64,000 bases of DNA, taken from contig VYZB01000336.1 of the NCBI GenBank assembly GCA_013397455.1, positions 701,674-765,673 on the forward strand, read 5' to 3'. The stretch is from Crotophaga sulcirostris (lineage: Eukaryota; Chordata; Aves; Cuculiformes; Crotophagidae). The notes under the pieces were generated by a model. It searched no databases, was not told the origin of the DNA, and saw only the letters and a list, made by a program, of their open reading frames with translations. Below are positions 60,861-64,000 of this stretch, piece by piece; the stretch's first letter is position 1; every line of letters begins with the position of its first letter. The position numbers and the translations under genes were made by a program.

Positions 60861-61673
60861 TGTCATGGTTCAACAGTGCAATCTAGCTCATAGCCAGCAC
60901 CAAACACCAAACCCTCTAACAGTTTAGCCTCCAGCCCGGCCAATTTCAGCAGCCAAACCAAAATTTGGCTCCCAATTCCCTTCCTCTCCACTCCCAGGGA
61001 AAGGAAAATGAGAGAAAAAGACTTGTGGGTTGCAGCCTAAAACTAAAAACAGCTTTAATTAAATAATAATTATTAAAATAATAAAATAATAGTAGTAGAA
61101 ATAAACCATTAATAAGAAATTTCAAAAGTATATACAAATATATTGTGTCCCCACACTTCCATGACTATGTCACCACAGATGCTGCAGTACAGGCATCAGG
61201 AAAACGCCCTGGGCTAGGAGGGAGCTGGAATCAGGAACTCAGTTTGGGAATGCATGGATCCAGGATCAGGAGCAAACAGACAGATGAGGTCCTCATCTGC
61301 TGGCCATCGAAGATGAGAGTGAGACTCTCGTGATCTCTCATTTTTATCCTGAGTATGATGTCTATAGGATGGAATCCACTGTTGGTCTGTTTGGGGTCAC
61401 TTCTCCTGTTCGTTCCTGCAGTTGCCACCTTTTTCTGCCCCTTTCCCTTATGGCTCCACCAGCTCCAGGGTGGCCTTGGTTTTTATAGCAATAAGCACAA
61501 GCAACAGTTTTTCTGCATCCCAGTGCCCCATGTTATCACTTCTAGAGAGCAACCCTGTCTGAAAAACATGCTGTTAATTCTCAGAAAAATTAAATTAGTT
61601 AAGATTTAGCTGAAGTTACAAGTTGATTCTACCTTCACTCAAACCAGAAAAAAACCAAAACCTGCCAGGAGCA
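60861..61673 (-). mobile_element. Probable solo LTR of an avian endogenous retrovirus (ERVL-like)
   Basis: About 810 bp with TG at 60861 (TGTCATGGTTCAAC) and a CA-type end near 61673. Order of blocks matches a common bird LTR: GACTTGTGGGTTG, an A/T-rich AATAATAAT stretch (61060-61110), TTTTTATCCTGAGTATGATG, and AAAACCAAAACCTGCCAGGA. In the minus orientation these read as a promoter-like part, then a TTATTA stretch before the 3' end. No internal viral genes and no clear target duplication were seen, so boundaries are approximate. Confidence 0.62.
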
Positions 61674-61926
61674 GATATTGCCCACCCAGGCTGCAGAATA
61701 TCACAGGTCTCCATTGCCTGGCGAAGGCAGCAAGCACTGAGTAGTGCCGGGGCAATATCTAGGTAGCATCAGTGCTTGGATGGAGGTAACTGCAGTCACG
61801 AGCAAGTTTTCGTCGTCTAATGAACATATATGTATCCTAAGGGAAAGCTGATATCCAAAGTATAACTCAGTGGGGAAGCAGAGGCTCACATATGTTTAGA
61901 TAGATTGAAGCAATGTGCTCCATATA

Positions 61927-62442
61927 AAATCATAGAATGGTTTGGGTTGGAAGGGGCCTTAAATCCCATCCAGTTCCAACCCCCCTGCCATGGGCAGGGA
62001 CACCTCCCACTCGACCAGGCTGCTCAAGACAGCATCCAAGCTGGCCTAGAACACCTCCAAGGATGGGGAAGCCACAGCTTCCCTGGGCAACCTGCATCAG
62101 TGTCTCAACACCCTCATCACGAAAAATTTCTCCCTAATGTCTAATTTAAATCTTCCCCCTTCCAGTTTAAAGTCATTCCCCCCGTTCTATCACTCCAGGC
62201 CCTTGTAAAAAGTTCCTCTCCAGCTTTCCTGAAGCCCCCCTCCTGGAGGCTGCTCTAAGGTTTCCCCTGAGCCTTCTCTTCTCCAGGTTGAACAACCCCA
62301 ACTCTCTCAGTCTGACCTCATAGCAGAGGTTCTCCAGCCCTCAGATCATCTTCATAGCCTCCTCTGGACCCATTCCAACAGTTCCATATCCTTCATATGT
62401 TGGCGATTCCAGGACTGGACACAGGACTCCAGGTGGGGTACA
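61927..62442 (-). mobile_element. CR1 LINE 3' fragment, group I
   Basis: Antisense copy of about 515 bp, AATCATAGAATGGTTTGGGT to ACAGGACTCCAGGTGGGG. Close to consensus, so relatively young. Confidence 0.9.
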
Positions 62443-63295
62443 GCACTTCTCTACATCAATGTGAAAAATTCCATGAGAGGTGAAAAGTTAACTGAGGATT
62501 TGGGGGTCATCAAGGACCTATTCTGCCTCTGCCACAGACACAGAGTTTGTGGATGTGTCTTTAAATGTAAATCACTGCTAGTTCAGTACCTTTGTTCCTC
62601 GAACAATGCCATGATCTAGAGGAGGTTTTGTAGTGATTTTAGCAGCCAGGAAAGCAGCATACTCTGCAGCTGCAGGCAGTGGTTATTTGATTTCCAGACG
62701 TGCCAAATCACTTCTTTTCCCCCCCAGTTTCCTGTACTTAAGATGCTTGCATAATTTATTAAGCAAAGGACTAGTTAATGCTCTACGGTGGTAGCTACTT
62801 AGGAATCAGAGGCAAGTTTAATTCCCTCAGCTGTATCCTAAATAGACAGAAGTTGTAGCTGATCAGGAAGCTTTTAATATATCCATCGGATTTTGAAGTC
62901 TTGTCTGGTGCACTTCAGATCACATTATCTTTTCTGGTTATTATGCAAAAACATGTAAATAGTTTTAAAGCCCTTTGTAAAAAGCTGAAACAATGATAAT
63001 ATAAGTCAGATTGAGCTTTCAGCTTGGAGGTGATTTGACTGTAATTATTCAAAGAAACAGTCTCTCTCTCTCCTTGCTTTTTTGTTTAATTAAACTTCCT
63101 GGATAGTATTGGAAAAGAACAAGAGAATTAAAAAAACCGCGATGGTAAAGGTTTCACAGTTGTAAGAACTTGATGAAAATATCCTATATAAGCATGGTTC
63201 AACCTGTGTTGGGAGTTCAAGGAGTGTCTAGATGATGCTCTTAGTCGTATGAGTTAGTTTTATGTAATCTTGCAAGGAGCAGGTAGTGGGACTAC

Positions 63296-63760
63296 AGTGA
63301 GGGGCTGGAGTATGTCTGGAGAAGGACACCAAAGCTGGTGAAGCGGCTGGAGAACAGGTGTTATGAGAGGCAGCTGAGGCAACTGGGGTTGTTTAGCTTA
63401 GAGAAAAGGAGGTTGAGGGGAGACCTCATCATTGTTTACAACTCCCTGAAAGGAGGCTGTAGAGGGCTGGATGTTGGTCTCTTCTCCCAAGGGACAGGCA
63501 ATAGGACAAGAACAAATGTCCTCAAGTTCTGTCAGGGGAGGTTCAGATTAGACATCAGGAAAAAATTTCCTCTCTGAAAGGGTTATTTGGCACTGGAAGA
63601 GGCTGCCCAGGGAGGTGGCGGAGTCACCATTCCTGGAGGTGTTTAGAAGATGAGTAGATGAGGTGCTCAGGGATGTGGTTCAGTACTGGACAGGTATGAT
63701 TGGACTCGATAATCTCAATGGTCTTTCCGAACCAAGCCATTCTGTGATTCTGTGATTCCC
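63296..63760 (+). mobile_element. CR1 LINE 3' fragment, group III
   Basis: AGTGAGGGGCTGGAGTATGT to CCATTCTGTGATTCTGTGATTC. Confidence 0.9.
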
Positions 63761-63764
63761 TGTG

Positions 63765-63806
63765 AGTCCTTTCCAGTTTAAGATATTCTGGGGTTCTATG
63801 ATTCTT
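63765..63806 (+). mobile_element. CR1 LINE minimal 3' end, probably group IV
   Basis: GTGAGTCCTTTCCAGTTTAA then GGTTCTATGATTC; tail-to-tail series with the previous copy. Confidence 0.7.
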
Positions 63807-63939
63807 GGTTTTCGTCTCAGTTTTTCAGGATGTCTCTGAAAAAGGGGATGCTAAAACTCAGCCCTTCCTTCTGCCCTATCCTGCTCTCGCGTTCACCATG
63901 GTGCGCCAACCCACTAACACAATAGTTGGTGTGATGTGT

Positions 63940-64000
63940 TAGACAATAGGAAGAAGTTCTTTACGATGAGGGTGGTGAGACAATGGAATGGATTGCCCAG
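63940..64000 (+). mobile_element. CR1 LINE 3' fragment, group I, cut by window end
   Basis: TTAGACAATAGGAAGAAGTT through GGTGGTGAGACAATGG to TTGCCCAG at the last base. Confidence 0.85.

Overview
The window is avian nuclear DNA. It holds an interior stretch of one protein-coding gene, DCC (the netrin-1 receptor 'deleted in colorectal carcinoma'), on the + strand. Eight coding exons carry recognisable DCC sequence, consensus splice sites and compatible reading phases. They encode fibronectin type III (FN3) domains 3 to 6: exons at 3674-3815 and 8756-8866 form FN3-3; 15724-15918 and 34014-34109 form FN3-4; 37981-38219 and 42476-42614 form FN3-5; 48555-48662 and 53233-53427 form FN3-6. The signal peptide, Ig domains and FN3-1/2 must lie upstream. 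The transmembrane and cytoplasmic exons must lie beyond 64 kb. About 1.2 kb is coding and the rest is intron. I saw no second gene, tRNA, rRNA or promoter on either strand.

The introns are packed with CR1 LINE fragments. By eye I count about 80 pieces covering roughly 27 kb, near 40% of the window. Their 3' ends carry the (ATTCTATG)n tail typical of bird CR1, which is the main evidence for a bird. This density is far above the chicken average and fits a lineage with an expanded CR1 load, such as woodpeckers and relatives or hornbills and hoopoes (inference). I sorted copies by 3' end. Group I ends with GGTCCCTTCCAACCCAAACC. Group II ends with TTAGAGGTCTTTTCCAACCT. Group III has TAGTAGTGGACAGGTA then TCTCAAAGGTCTTTTCCAAC. 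Group IV has CATGGTGTGAATGTTGGGGT then CTTGTGGGTCCCTTCCAAC. Group V reads, on the strand opposite to the element, GGATCTCTAGGATCAT and GCTGTCAAGCTGA. A few long copies retain decayed reverse transcriptase sequence with a FADD core; none is intact.

Region by region: 1-15.7 kb carries FN3-3 and moderate CR1. 15.9-34 kb is the largest intron (about 18 kb) with CR1 in both orientations and a pyrimidine tract. 34-38.3 kb holds two exons in an almost CR1-free island; the second of these exons has an in-frame alternative acceptor 60 bp inside it, matching the known DCC long/short isoforms. 38-53.4 kb holds the last four exons with dense, mostly sense-oriented CR1. 53.4-64 kb is intron with a 212-bp hAT-like DNA transposon that has a perfect 8-bp target duplication, a probable solo ERV LTR, and further CR1.

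The most notable points are the alternative acceptor in a YCAY-rich setting, the hAT-like miniature element, a CR1 insertion ending about 33 nt before a splice acceptor, several chimeric, inverted or nested CR1 copies, and an apparent excess of sense-oriented CR1 inside the gene.
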